Shown here piece after piece: positions 12,801 through 27,800 of a stretch of 64,000 bases of DNA; position 1 is the stretch's first letter, and each line of letters starts with the position of its first letter. A model generated the notes under the pieces. It did no database searches. It saw only the letters and a program-made list of their open reading frames with translations, and was not told the origin of the DNA. The DNA lies in the NCBI GenBank assembly GCA_034509425.1, contig JAVTVJ010000011.1, forward strand, positions 5,308,501 through 5,372,500, read 5' to 3'. The position numbers and the translations under genes were made by a program. The stretch comes from Eopsaltria australis. Lineage: Eukaryota; Chordata; Aves; Passeriformes; Petroicidae.

Positions 12801-15800
12801 GAAAAGGTTGTTTTAAGTGTGGCTTCTCTAACTTGTGTTCTCTGCAGAGTGTGCTTACATCAGTTCCAGTACATGGGAAAACGATACATAGCCAGGTACT
12901 GTGTGGAATTTAAATTTCAGTGTCTTGTTCATTATTAATTACACTGTGTATGATGTGCCTTGAACCTCTGAAACAAATAAATTGCACGAGTAGAAGAGTT
13001 ACTGTGAAATGATGCATAAGATTTTGAAGTAAGTAACTGGTTACTGTATTAACAAATCTGTGTCCTGTCTGGAAGTCTGGTATTTGTTTAAGAATGATCT
13101 GTGAGCTGTTCGTTAACGATGACTTCAAAATCCACCCCTTAAATGCTATCTTTTACAGCATTTTTTTCCTTGAAATAACGTCTTTGGGAAAGAAATTTTG
13201 TGATTTGTTTTGTTTATTCAGTTGGCCATAAAACCACATAAATTGAAATGTTTTAGAAATTTTGTATATGTAGTGTTTTTACCTGAAGATGAGTAGTGAA
13301 CATTCCAACGCTGCTGTTTTTAAATTTGAAGAAAATCTGTGGGTGTCAGAAACTTGCATTAAATTATTTTAATATCTTTGCATTAATTTTTTTTAATGCA
13401 AAGTGGTTTTTAATGGAGTAAAAGATAGCAACTTCTTTAGGCCTTACACTGTGGTTGATGTGGTAATACTGTTACAATTAAACTGGTGTGGTTAAAATAC
13501 TGGCCCTCTTGAACTCAGTGAGAAAGTTGTTGCTGGCTTTGGATGGTAATGCATTCTATCTATAATGTTTGTTAGGGTTTTTTTTGTTTTAATTTAGATA
13601 ATGTGAATCTTTTTCTACGAACTTGACGATCTCCTTGGAGATTTTTCTGGGGAAAAAAAAGATGTTCACATAACCTAAAAAAAGTCAAAAAGAAATCTGG
13701 CTTTCTTAAGGTTTTGATTGTAATCTTTCTGTTCAAATATGCATCAAACTCTGGATTTATAGGAGTCTAATTTTCAGGCTTTTTGTAAAAATTCTTCCAA
13801 CTGCTTTGTTTGACTAGTTTGTAGAGGACACTACCACACTTCCTTTTTGTTTACTGATCAGCTGGTCTGCGTGCTGCATGTTAATGTTGAAAATGTTGAG
13901 CTATTGAAATCATCTGGTGTTGTGAATGTCACTTTCATGTCTTTCACATTGTCACTACACTGAAGTATATACAGTCAATGCACGTACTCTTAAAATACAC
14001 AGATGACAGAGAATTAAAGGGAACAGGGAATTCTGCAATTCAAGCACTGGTTCTCATTTTTCATCAGCTCTGGTGGTGGTACACAGTAGGAAGTTAGCCT
14101 GTACTGATTGCTAACACAGATCACTTTTCTGTTTTCTTCATTTGATTGCTGCAAATTTAACAAAGTCTATGGCTCTTCTCCCTTCCTGCTTGGGTAAGAA
14201 GTATATGATACTATCTCAGTTAATTGCTGCTCTCCTGTTGCACGTCTGCTTTCTAATTTTACTGCTCTGTGTCCTAACTTTTTTGCTAAAATTTTTTGCA
14301 ATCAAAATAGAGGATTCAGTTTTGGGTTCTGAATATTTTCAGAATATTTATGTTGCCAAATATTTATTTTTTGAAAGCTCTGAAGTAAATTTAGCACTTC
14401 AAGAGTGGCTGCTTGTGTGCTTTTGCTTTCATGCTTTGAGGTTTTAAGAAAGAGTTTGCTGTGATGCTTTTTTTTTAAGCTGCCTATTTTTGTTTTACAA
14501 TGAAAACAGTGAATAGGTTGCATTGTAATTCTTTCTATAAAACTTCTTGTGCTTAACTAACAGCACTTCCTTTCTTGCTGCAGTTTGACATGTCTAACTT
14601 TTGCTTCTATCCCATTTCACCCATCTTGCAGGAACCAGGAGGGGTTAGGATCCATAGTTCATGATCGAAAATCTCAGACATTGCCTGTTTCCCGTAACAG
14701 AACAGGAATGATGCATGCCAGATTGCAGCAGCTGAGCAGCCTGGATAACTCTCTCACTTTTAACCACAGTAAGTCTCATGACATGATAACATCTGTCATC
14801 CTCAGCCAGTACCACAACACCAGAGACAGGTCCCAGAGCCACACCAGTGCATCCCAATGACTTTTACTGTTCTAGGTCAAACGAGTAGCTGGAAGCAGTC
14901 AATGGTCTGTTCTCTGCTTTGTGATAGAACAATCACTGCTGGCTGATGCCATAACATGGAGCATGGTTATCTACAGTGTATCTTAAAACTGTATTTTGAT
15001 TTTTTTTTTTAGTTATATATGCCTCAAGCTTGTGCTGCGCATATTTACAAAATTTACTTTTTTTTCCTATTTGCTTTATTAAGCTTCAATTTTTTTTCCT
15101 CCTACTTGGTCTTATAAATTATTGGTCTAAAAGTAAATATATGTACTCTGACCATATCTCCATGTTTTGACATCCCCTAAGGAGAAATAAGTTTCTTAGA
15201 ATTTCTACGAAGATTGTGAGCCCATTATTTAGTTTGCCTGGAAGTGAAAAATCGTCCAATAATGAAGTGATTTTTCTGTTTTCAGTGTGAGAAAGATATC
15301 AAGTATTCTTGGAATTTCTGTAGACAATGGTAAGATTTAATCAGGTTGAAGTCAGCTTGTATAGACTGCTGTATTGAAAACTAAATCTGCTTGTGGCCTA
15401 TCTTTTTAAACATTCTGCTTCTAAATTGCAATATACTGTTTGTAAAGTATTCTAAAGCACCATTTTTCAATTTTCAGCTTCAAAAAACAATGAAACTGGT
15501 TGACTAATCCAGTAAAATACAACACTGGTACTGAAAAGAGTTGTGTGCAGTAAAACAATTATTTGAGTTAACTATATTTTCACTGTGTTCATTCTTTGAT
15601 TTCTCAAAGCATATCTAACTGTCCCTTAAAATCTTTCAGCTCTTTTTCTGTAATATAAAACAAAACTTAGCCTAATTACACAAGACTTATCACATTGTCT
15701 TGTGTAATAGTGAAAAGAAAAAAATCCACAAAACCTCTTTATTCATTAATGCATTATCTTATCTGTTTAAATGTAAGAAATGCAATTGCTTGCTTATAAA

Positions 15801-18800
15801 ATGTCAGACAAGTATACCTGTAGAAATTACTTTTTTTTCTTGCAATCAGTCTGCCACTGCTGTATCATCATAATTTCTACATGGTTATTGGTACACAAAA
15901 GAAAACCTTTACACTATGTGGCTACACATTCGATGCAGTATAATACATTATAAATAAGTATTTAAAGATATTTAAAAAAAACAAAACCTCTGGAATAGAT
16001 AGCATGTCCCTGTGCAAAGAGATTTCATGCTTCCAGAATTTGGCAATGTTTACTGATTTTCTTGGAAACAGTGAGCTGAAAGATTTTAAAACACGCATGC
16101 TAATGTAAAAAGGAACTTTCCGTTCTTTTCTATCTGAAGGAAACTATGAAGGAAGGTGTCTCATTCAGATAACTGTCTAAACTGATAATAGGTGGTTTTT
16201 TTAATGGATGTTTAATAAATATCATGCTATTAGACTTTGTATTGATCAAGACTTTACAAATTGAAAATATGTTGCTGTGAAAACCACATCAAGTGTGAAA
16301 TGGATTTTTATATCTTTGGTCTTCTTGTTGTTAACTTCCAGGTTTGTTTAGTTGTCAGCCTGTCTCTATCATGTAAGCAAAGTAGCATTCAGAGCTTGAA
16401 TAATCTTGTAGATATTCTGTGTGGGATACATAAAAGAAGGAAGTGTCTGGTGGAAATAGTTGCTTTACTTGTTTCTAAAATCAAGATTCTTTAGCAAGAT
16501 ATTTGTCTATTAGTGTAAGTTACAAACTTATTGTCTCCCTTTCTAACCACCTAAGCAAGAAATAGGACTGAAATAATAGTATAAGTGATATATTTCATCT
16601 GAGAAATTTCAGTGTAGTTTTGTGCTTAAAGAAAGAGTGTATAAATCTAAAGAAACTGGTGGTTACAGGTGTACATGTGTAGTTCAGCCAGGGAAGCAAG
16701 GAGGTGCAGAAAGAAGTGGCCAGGTGTCATTATAAGAGAGTATGGCATTTCTTCTGTTCTTTACTTGCTCTCAACAAGTTTGTCATCCTTTTCATTGATT
16801 TAGTGATGCTAAGTTGACTGTAAATCTAACATATAAACATGATCCAAATTTTTGTAAAGCATCCCAGGCTCATTTGTCAATCTTGTGCTTAAGGACCAGT
16901 GTTAGGAAACAGAAGTGACACATTATTATCAGTGCTAAAGCAGGATATGTTTTTAAAATTATTAAAATACACTATGGGGCTAGAAGTGATAGAATGTTTT
17001 TATTGAAAATGGAGCTATTGCTACAAGAGCAAAATTTTTTATTTGGTTGTAAACTGCATATAAGTACAGGATTGTATTCCTTCAACTCTCACTATTTTGT
17101 ATTTTTATCATGGTTGACTTGTAATTAACTTTGAGACCATTGTAACATCACTAAATTATCTAAATTACATATTTTCAGCTGTAACTTCATCCTACTGCAG
17201 TACTTATCAATATATATGTGTATATATATAATTGTGTACCTTTATATATATATATACATGTGTGTATACATGCACATATATATGAAATATCACATAGTTT
17301 TTAACTGCTGTTTAATGCTTCTGTTGTTGAAATTCTTACTTGATATATTTTATGATCCTGTGCAAATTATGTTGGAATAATTATATGACCATACTTGAAA
17401 CTATTTAAAGGCATATGAATTATTTTCCTGTATTGAATACTAACTTCTGTCAGGCTTTTTACTTGTTAATCTTTTCCTAGTTCAGCAAGTCTTTTGGAAA
17501 TAAGAAACATTTAAATGAGTGTATCCAGCACTTACACTTCATTTGGAATTTCTGTAGGCTATGGCCATTCAGATGCAGATGTCCTTCACCAGTCTTTACT
17601 TGAAGCAAATATTGCCACTGAAGTTTGCATTACAATTCTGGACACACTGTCATTATTCACAATGGCTTTTAAGGTTTGTTCATTACTTGGTGTTAACTTC
17701 TCCCATAAACATCTTTGAGAAGAAATATTTTTTAAAACTATTTTTTGAGTTATGTTTTATAGTCTTGTTAAATAGCACTGTATTTTTAGCTTCTCTAGTG
17801 TTGTATTTTATTAATTTCGTGTAAGACTGATAATAACTTACAGCAAAATGCTCTGGCTTCAGCTACACATCATACACCAGCAGTAATCTGTGGGAAAAGC
17901 TCCTTCCTCAGCCTAATTTCTTTAAAATCATTCTAGAAGCTTTAATGTCTACCTAATATTAGTCGTAAAAGTGGCTTTTAAAGGCCATGTGAGGTGAAAG
18001 ATCTATGGTGAAACCATAATTGGACACTCTCAGACTTTCATATTGAACTTGGCTGCTCATTATAGTACTGCACTGTTTAATAGTGATTTGTAGGTTCCTC
18101 TTCTGTAACTTTTTTCAGTTTGTCCACTAATAAGACTTCTTTTAGTTGTATCAGTTGCTGTAGCTCTCCTGTGGAATCTTAGTATAGCACACGCACTTAC
18201 TTACCCCTCTTGTCTGTTTTCCTGAGATTTCCCAGACTTCAAAATCAAAGCCATAAAAAGGAGAGATGATAACTCTAGCTTATTTCTCCTCTAATTCAGG
18301 CAGTGTATCTAGATTCTGGCTTGAAGAGTCAAATTTAGTATCTTATCTTTGATCTAGTTATGAAAACATGAGCTTATTTACAATGAGATTCCTTTTTCTG
18401 GTAATTTAATTAGTTGAGTTTAGAGCCAGTTCTGTCCACAGACCTTGTGACAGAACTGAAACTGAAGATACCTAGCTATAAAGATTTAAAGAGGAATGGG
18501 ACACTAATCTTTTAATTATCAACCCATCACGCTTGGAATGACAATCCTTCAAGGTATATTCAGAAAATAGGCGTGAGCATGCCAGAATAGTCTCAAAGAT
18601 CCAAACAAAACAGGTAGGAGAATCAGGAGCTTCTATTCAATAACTACTCTAAAATACATAAATTCAGAGTCATATGATGTTTTGGGTTGTAAGGGACATT
18701 CAGAGATCATCTAGTTCAACCCTTCTGCATGGGCAGAGACAACTTCCACTAGGCCAGATTACTCAAAGCCCCATCCAGCCTGGCCTTGAAAAAACTTCCA

Positions 18801-21800
18801 AGGAAGTGGGCATCCTCTGCTTCCCAGGGCAACCTGTCCCATTGCCTCAGCACCCTCACTGTAGAAAAACTCCTCCTTATGTCCAGTCTGAACCCATTCT
18901 TTTCCGCTCCTTTGGAGGTCTGTGTGTAGTAATGACAAGGAAGAGAGGAGTGCACTGAGGTGAGTTGCAGAAGGGGCAAGACCTTTAGAATCATGTTATA
19001 GTAGGAGATACTCTCATGAGAAAATCCTACTGTCTGAGCTGCTAAAGCCAGTGTAAGCAAAGTCTGTTAGTTCTTTGAGTGTGCCTCTCAAAAAGCTATT
19101 AATAGTAATGGATTTAATCAACAACTGATAAAAACAACTGTGTTCTATAAATCTATTCAGAAGGTAACATGTAATTTATAAGCAAAATTAATGAAGTGTT
19201 AGAAACACCTAATTAGAATTCAGATATGTGTATGTTATTAAACATCTTGGTAATGCCACAGAGATTATATTTTTTAAATGTCCTGCTTTTTGATGGTCTG
19301 TATATGTTCTTAGTGTAGTATAAATGTGTTACCGTACAAAACCCCTAAATTCTCACTATCATTTTAAAGAATCAGCTACTGACTGATCATGGACATAATC
19401 CACTGATGAAGAAAGTGTTTGATGTATACCTCTGCTTCCTTCAGAAGAATCAGTCTGAAACAGCATTGAAAAATGTATTCAGTGCTTTAAGGGCACTTAT
19501 TTACAAGGTAAGAAGTTTAAAAAAGCTCATCTTCAAGTATTTGTCCAGTTGCTTATTTAACAGTAATTCTTACTATTTAAGAATGTAAAAACTAACATCC
19601 CAAAATAAAATTGGTGAATAAGGACTGATCTGAACCCAACAGTGTGGAATGCCTGTCCTTTGATTTGCTGTAAAAATTGTTTTGTGTCATGAACTACTAT
19701 AACTTGTTTTTTCCGAAGTTTGAGGATATGAATATATTTGTGTTTTACTTACTTTGTCAAGATCTGACACTAGTTTTAATGAATAAATTCTTTGTTTTCT
19801 TCTTTTTCCTCAGTTTCCCTCTACATTTTATGAAGGTAGAGCTGATATGTGTTCTGCACTGTGCTATGAAATTCTGAAGTACTGTAATTCCAAGCTGAGC
19901 TCAATTCGTAATGACGCTTCACAGTTACTGTACTTTTTAATGAGAAATAATTTTGACTACACAGGGAAGAAGTCTTTTGTTCGAACACATCTGCAAGTTA
20001 GTGTATTTTCTTTATTTTTTCTTTTTGGTTTTATTTTTTTCCTTAAATATATAAATATACATATATATTTATATATAAATATATAAATATAATGTATTGT
20101 AGATACACAGTTGCTTACCAGTGTGCAAAGCCCTATCAGATAAAGACTTAAAAGGAAATTATTTGGGGTTCAAGCACGGCTGGTACTAAGAGTAAGAAGA
20201 TGGCAATAAAAATATATTCAGTACAAAGAAATACCTAGATACAGTTGGATGACCCTGTATTTTGTAGGAAATAAATGTTATTTGTCAGTACAAATGTTCT
20301 GTTGTGTAGATGTTATTTTGTTTGTTAGATCATGTACCCTGTTGCGTCTGAAGAAGGAAAAGAATGCAGCAACAAGCACGTAAAAGTCTAAAATAAAACA
20401 AATAATTAGAAAATTGTGTGTCCTGACCAAGCTGGGAACAGTAGTTTGCCAGTTTAATGATCTGTGGCCAGTTCACCTGGCAGTCAGTCATGTGTCTTGA
20501 ATTTACACAAGCCTGGTTTTTCTTGCCTATGCATTTGTACAAGTAATTGGAAAAAAAACCTCCAAAACATTATTTTATTTAGGAAAATAATTTTTCAATT
20601 AAAAAGAACAAAACTTGCTTTGTAATTGCCTCATAGGTACATCTCAAGGGTATTTCATGAAATGTGCACTAATAAGATATTTGTTTCTGTCAAGGTTATT
20701 ATTTCAGTAAGCCAGTTAATTGCTGATGTGGTTGGAATTGGAGGAACTAGATTCCAGCAGTCTCTTTCCATCATCAATAATTGTGCCAATAACGACAGAA
20801 TTATAAAGGTCTGTTTTTATTCTTATTTCCATACTGTAGAAGGATGCTTCAAGACTCTTTCACAGCATCTTTTCCAGTTATGTTTTATCATTTTGTTGTG
20901 CAAAGACTAGGAAGAGATAATGATTAACCTGACTTTCCCATATTTTAGCACACTACATTCCCTTCTGATGTTAAGGATTTGACCAAACGGATTCGTACAG
21001 TGCTGATGGCTACAGCTCAGATGAAGGAGCATGAGAATGATCCAGAAATGCTTGTAGACCTCCAGTACAGCTTGGCAAAGTCTTATGCAAGTACACCTGA
21101 ACTCAGGAAGACATGGTTAGACAGCATGGCTAGGATCCATGTTAAAAATGGAGATCTTTCAGAGGTAAGAGAAAAAAAACCATCAAACTAGTTTTAGCTC
21201 TGTAATAAGCTTAAGCTTGTCTTAATATAAAGGGAAGGTACTATTTGTAGTTGTTAGTGTGTAACATGATAAGTGTTTTTAATAATTTTTGAATTTAAAC
21301 TGGATTCGTTTCAATAGCTGATAAGTTTTTGTCCTACCCAAGTACATCTGTAAGTAATTTCTGGTTATTAATGTAAGGAATATGTTTAACTGCTATAGCT
21401 GACGTACTACTAAGAATGGAATGCACAATGCAAGCCATGGAAGAGAGGCCTTTTGCTTAAAAATAACTTTGTTATTACTTGCTAGAACAAGCCACTCCTT
21501 GAATTCCCCTCCAGTTGCCTTTACAGAATTGGCTTGTTTTTATTCCAAATTGCTTACTAAAAAAACTCCTAATGTTCTTAAAACTGACAAATAATTTCTT
21601 ATGTTTCTGATTTTACTGTCCTCTTAAAATATTCAATTCTAGCGAAAAAGATTTGGGAGTGGGGATTGTTATATGTCTTAATGGACATTAACATTTTAAC
21701 TGGATACAGATTAATTTTGTCTCTTTCTGGAAGGTTTTTCCATCTGAAAGTAAATTGTTTTGTATGAAATCATTGAATTTCATAAACATCTGTTAAAATG

Positions 21801-24800
21801 AGCATCATGTAAGCAAGTAAATACTTCCAGGAAATAGAATCTGCTTTCTTCCTGACTCAATTCTTAGTACTAGAATTCTCTTGTTCTACATGGTGGCAAC
21901 ACAGAAGGGCATACACATTGCTCTGTTATTAGCTTGTCTTTTGAAGTGTACAGCTTCAGCTATCTGAAAAGACAAGGTCTTTTAGTCCTTCTCAGTTCTG
22001 TTTTTAATTTTTTATTAAAATCTTAGAATCTATGACTATTCAACTAGATGAGGATGTCTGTAAATCACCAAGTTCAACTCTAGACAGTATGAGTTAGAAT
22101 TTCTGGCAGATTCTTACCTTATTCCTTCACCTCCATTATTTGAGGTTGTGCTGCCTCCCTGTTTAAACTGTTCAACTGTTAATTACAATTAGAGTAACAC
22201 TTGGCTTTGCTGAAAGCCTAAGCCTTTTTAGTAAAACAAAAATCTCAAATCTTTTTTTTTTGGCCTTTCTGTGAATTAAAGTGTCAAATTCATTAAAAAT
22301 CTCAGATATCTGAAAATTATCCTGTCCCTCTTCTTTTTCTGTTTTCCAAACTGCACCAACCAAATTCCATTTGTGGGTCATTCTTGCTGCTTTCAAATGG
22401 TCTGTCACCAGCTTCTTCTGCATTTTTCTTGGTCTAGAGCCAAAAAGCAGGCAAAACAGGTTAGCAGAAGGGCTACCAAATGTTGAGTAGAATCTTTAAT
22501 AGCTTAACACTTAAAATGCCTCTCCCCCCCGCAAAAAAAAAGAGATTCACCTGTTTTTATTACAGCATGATATTGATTGGTGACCCATGGGTCACTCTTA
22601 GGTTGTGAACTGCTGTCCCTGCCACTCAGTGCTCTGGTTAAGAAGTGAGTGCACTTGCACAGTTACTGTTTTACATAAATGAGGTGGAGAATTCTTACAG
22701 CAGTCACAGAACATCTCCTGCAAAGCAGCAAAAAGGAAGACTGAAGAAATTGTCTTATGCTGTTGCTTTCCTTATTTCTAATTTCCTTGTTTCTAATAGT
22801 CCCATTTTAATTGTCTTTTAAAAGACTGTTACTATTTCTGTTTTAGGCAGCAATGTGCTATGTCCATGTAGCAGCACTGGTTGCAGAGTATCTCACACGA
22901 AAAGGTATGATTTCAAAACCTTATGTTAATATATTCAAATATATTTTTTCATTATAGTCTGGGAAAATCAATAGTTTCCTTGAGGAAGCTGTAGGTATTT
23001 CAGTGTCCACCGGGGAAAAAATTCTGACCTAACCAGGTGGCATACTCACATATTTAAGAGTATACTTGCACATCTAAGGGGCAGCGTTTCAGATGAAGGC
23101 AAAGTAAAATAATTAGGAAAGTAAAAATTTTAGTTATATGCCAGAGCTGCTAATAGCTCAGATCAGATCCTTTCTAAAGCAAAGTTATCAGTGAATATTC
23201 TTGTTCTGCAAGGAATCCCTCACTGCCTCTAGGGAAACCTGGCATTGCCAGAGGAGCCAAAATAAATTTGTGCAAATTTTCAGATGTTTAGTCAATGATA
23301 ATAGTGCTCAGGATATTTCACCTTCTTGTGGTATTCTGTGCCAGCAGCTGTTTGGAAAAGTGGATTCTGATGACCCTTGATAGGGTAGAAAACTATCTTT
23401 CCATCTATAGGATCAGAAGAGTTCTTAGTCAGGGATCTGAGAAAATCAAAGATTATGTGGATTCTATTTAGAAAAAGAGATCTCCAGAAGAAAATTTCAG
23501 GAATCTGTTAAGACTGATTATAATGTTGAGATAGTGTTTTGGATTTGTAGGCGAATTCATGTTCACAGCTTTTTAGCTTTGCCTTTACATAGCAGTTCAA
23601 AATGAGGCCATGAGTCTAAAAGATGACATTCCCCTGTTCTTGTTGTGCTTCTTGCCAAACTTGTGTAGTGTATAGGCTATTTCCTTTGGCCCAGTGATTT
23701 CAGAACCTTCTCTGAGACCAAATCTGAAATAAGCTGCTAGGACAAATTACTGTGTCCCATTGGAAGCATGATGATCCCTAAGAACTAGTGATAGTCTCTA
23801 TGAATTTGTGAGTCCTTTGGGTGATCTGCTCTTTCTGTATACTGTCATGTAAAATTTATTTCCTCTCAGTAATACAGAGAGTCAGTACCTGTGGTACTTA
23901 CAGGAGCAGAAAAGCCCCTTGCATTTGAGGCAAAACCTCTGGTGATCAGAACTCCTACCTGAGCAGAAAGAAACTTAGTGGGAATGAGTTGTGAAATAAA
24001 TATATGCAAATCCATAATACTTACTGATTGCCCGTGAGGCTTTAATTGATACAGAAAATCCTGTTTACTTAATTCAGCAATCTGATATGTAATCCAAAAA
24101 GAGCTATAGAGCTTGTGCAAAAGAGATAGGTTTCATGTTGGAACATTCTATACTCCATTTTTGCCAAGTATTTTTTTCAGTAAAGGAAGTTCGATTGCTC
24201 TTTTGTTAGTTTTTTTCCTGTTTTTCTGTGTTTGAGTAATCTGGTTTGCCATCCCTTGACTATTTTCTGTGGTTAATGTCATTCATATTGTTCAGACTGA
24301 AAAAAATGGTGTGCCAGGTCCTGCCCCTGTACTCAGTTCTACCATGACTTCATGGCAGTTTAATTAAATGCTATAAAAGTTACCTTGAGTACCTTAGACT
24401 TAAGGTGGAGTAGATTCAACACAGATTTAAGATAAAATAGGAAGATCCAGACACTGCTTAGTTTGGTAGGTAAGGGTCCAGCTATTAACAGTTTGGGTTT
24501 TTGAAAACCCATTTACACATTCACAGTAGTGTAAAGTCTTGTATTTTAATCATGCTGTGGGAGGTTGATCTATTTAATTATTTATTTGGTGGTAGATATA
24601 TTTAAACATGCCTTCTGCTTTATGAATCACAAAATGGCCCAATGTTATCCTGTTGGAGGAAATTATATTTGTCTATATTTCTTTTTCAATGTCAGGGATG
24701 TTTAGGCAAGGCTGTACTGCTTTCAGAGTAATCACACCAAACATAGATGAAGAGGCTTCAATGATGGAGGATGTTGGAATGCAAGATGTTCACTTCAATG

Positions 24801-27800
24801 AAGTAAGTAAACATAAAAATGTTAAATTTTGCATACATGGAAGGGCAGGGGTTTTTTGCAATTTTTGTGTTTCAGTCTGGATAATTACTGATCTGAGGGA
24901 TATAATAATTGATTTTTGATCTACCCTTCTTACCCTAAAGCTGACATAAAACATTTCTGGGACATGAGGTGTCCCAGATTTAGAGAATTTACTATATACA
25001 TGTATTTTAAATATAGTGCTAGCACATCAACTCAACACTGCTTTTGGAATAAAAGCAAAATGGGGTTTTATTCTAGTTGACAGAATGAACACTAATGTGG
25101 GTTATTTATTAGAGTTAGCAAAATCTGTTTGTTGTTTTGTAAAACTGACTTGGATTTAGAGTATTACTCCACCAGAAATCATGAAAATGTGTTCACTGGT
25201 TTTTGCTGTTTACAGTTTCCCTAAGCAAATATGCCATAACAATGACAGTAGTTTTACTGACACCAGACTCGTGTCCATGTGTTTTTTCTGGCTGAAGTTT
25301 CACTCCTTGTGTCTTTGCTGATCCATCTGTGCTGACTGTATGGTAAATTTTACTAGTAAGCAGCCTATAGGAGAACACTATGAATAATCTTACTTATGAA
25401 AAACTATGTCCACACTATGTATTTGCTGGTGTAGTTGAGGAAGAGAGGGACAAACCACTACTGGCAGCAGTCATGTTGGAAAACCCCTGGATTGCAAGTG
25501 CAATTGTAAAACAAAAATGTTTTTCTTTTGTGTTTTAATTAGTGTGTGATAAAGCTGTATGACAATATTATTTGACTGTGCAGATTGTTTTGTGGTTTGT
25601 ATTTTTTTTCAATTTTCGTGCTGTCTTTTTTAAATCACTGACTCTTCTGATCCAGCATGAGATTTAGCATGTTACTCCAAGCAAAATGCAAGCTGCTCTA
25701 AGTTATCAAAGATCAGGAATTCTAGTGACTACTGCTGATGGAAAGTTTTGTTGGAAATTCTTGTCACTGTTTTCCTGCCAGACCATTTGTCAGAGTTAAA
25801 TTATTATTCATTTTTAAAAAATTGGAATGTCTTTATTCTTTCTCTCATTAGTCACTCCGTGCAAAAAGAATATACTACTTTTTTGGGGTCATTGAACCCT
25901 ACACAAATTTATTTCCATCTCTCAGTATTTCCGTGGAGTGGAAGTAAGCCAAGAGTGAGAATATAAGCCTGTACAGCTTGCAGAAGGATCAAACCAAGCC
26001 AAATTTCATTTTTTCCCTGCATGCAACCCTTTCTAAACTTAACCATGTAGTACTCTTACTGATGAAATATTGAAAAAAGTTACTGTTTTTCAGATAACTT
26101 CTGAAAGTTATCTGAAACATGGGAAAAGTAATAATAGGGGAGAAGTAATTATAGTAATAATAGCAAGAGTAACAATAGGGAAGAATTGTTTGGCTTTAGC
26201 AGACTAAAAATCATGAGTAAATTATGATTGTTAGTATTTTCAGAAGTGCTTTAGAACAGATAGTCCAGTTCCTTCAAGAATAAGAACAAACTCATAAATT
26301 GAGTGTTTTCTCAGTATGTTCATAAGTAAGCAGAACTGTATTGTCTGAGAAAAAAATTATGTGACAGTTCAATATAGTACAGAAGTCAAAAAGCAGAAAC
26401 ACCTTTCAAGCTGTATTTTACTACGACTTAGCAAAATTGTGCTCTGATGGGAATTCTTCCTATACATGGTAGCAAGTTGTGTGGAATTTCTTCCCTTAAC
26501 ACCTGAGATTTCCCTCTATGCTAGTTATTTTAGAGTTCAAAGCAGATTGAAAAGAAGTTGAAATTGTGGAATTCTCAATTTAGTTCTCATTTTAAAAGAA
26601 TTCTGACTGAGGCCAGGGTTATCTAAGCTAGCCAGATAGAAAACCCAAAATTTAGTTTGGGATTTTCCTTTTTGACAAGGCTACTGTGTACATTTCATCA
26701 AAACAGTTGTTTGCCTGTGGTATTCCATGAGAGGCATTGTCCTAACTTGCAGATGGGTAAATGAAAGAGCCTCACAGGAACACAGTGTCCTCTCAAGGTT
26801 GTACAAAGACAAGTGCAAAGCCTTGCACCTGCAAAAAAAAAAAAAAAAAAAAAAAAAAGGAAACAAAAATCTCAGTGTAGGCTTTGCAGAAAGACCTGGA
26901 AGTTCTAGTGCAGAAAGACCTGGAAGTTCTAGTGGACAGCATGTTGAATGGGAATCATCAGTGTGGCTTTGAGGAAACAAAATCCATTGCAGGCTGTGTT
27001 TGAGAGGATTGACTCAAGAAGCAGAGGGAAGTGAGTTTTTTCCCTTTTAGCCTGTCATTTGCGGAAACCCATCTCTAACCTTGTGTCCAGTACTGACCCC
27101 CAGAAGTCAAGGCAGGTATCAGTAAACTGGAAAAAGTCCAGCTCCTAAAGTGGTTAGTAGAAGAATCAGACATTTCCAAGAAGAGCACCATTAAAGAGCA
27201 AGGGGCTGTTATTACAGGTGTCAAGGGAAACTAATTGCATATATGGAAAAGAACTTTTCCCATGAGAATGGATAAGCACTGAGACAGGTGGTTCAGAAAT
27301 GTTGTGCTCTTTTGCTCCTTCCTATCAACTCTCCCATTTGAACCTTCTGCTCTTTATGTTCTTTTCCTTTTGTAAACAAAATTTTACTTCTTTGCTACAT
27401 CTGGATGCCCTCTGGTGTCTGAATTAAGACTTGTGTCATAATCCAGTGTTTGTGGACAGTCTTTGGGGTCCAGCAGTGACAGTGATCTGTCAGTTGTCAC
27501 CACTTGGCTGCTGAGGATGGAGATACTGGGGAGCCTATACAGCCCCAAAATGACTGGGGGAAAGGAGGAAATGTTCTGAGGTTTGTTGCAGCACATGGAT
27601 AAATGTATCATTTTTTAGTCTCTTTGCTCATAGTGTTAAAAATGCATTTTCTTAGTGATGTCTTTATGCTTAATTCTCTATCAAATGGAAAAAGGAGATG
27701 GAATAGAGTAGCTTCCAAGCATGAAAGGAGTTTTTTCCAGCTTCTGGCTTCACCACTGTGATGCAAAAATGATGCAGGAAAGTCTCAGGAAGTTTCAAGA

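Larger units (their letters stand above)
14769..17557 (+). other. DOCK9 intron w11-w12 (2.8 kb)
   Basis: AT-rich; contains a 12-bp perfect hairpin (15675-15708) and a TA/TG microsatellite (17205-17285). No exon recognised. Confidence 0.6.
26770..27320 (+). mobile_element. Decayed CR1 LINE ORF2 fragment
   Basis: Forward-strand traces of the CR1 reverse-transcriptase C-terminal region: gacaagtgcaaagccttgca (DKCKALHL), agaaagacctggaagttcta (ERDL-like), ctagtggacagcatgttgaa, and near 27275 a weak match to the NWHRLPREVV segment. Disrupted by a poly(A) run, a 24-bp tandem duplication and stops, so not functional. Confidence 0.7.

Noticed and set aside
22172..22423. 84-codon minus-strand frame in a DOCK9 intron
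   Set aside because: Charged helical-looking peptide but no recognised family and no gene signals.
26886..26933. Tandem repeat considered as a CRISPR-like array
   Set aside because: Only two direct copies without spacers, inside a LINE fragment of a vertebrate genome.
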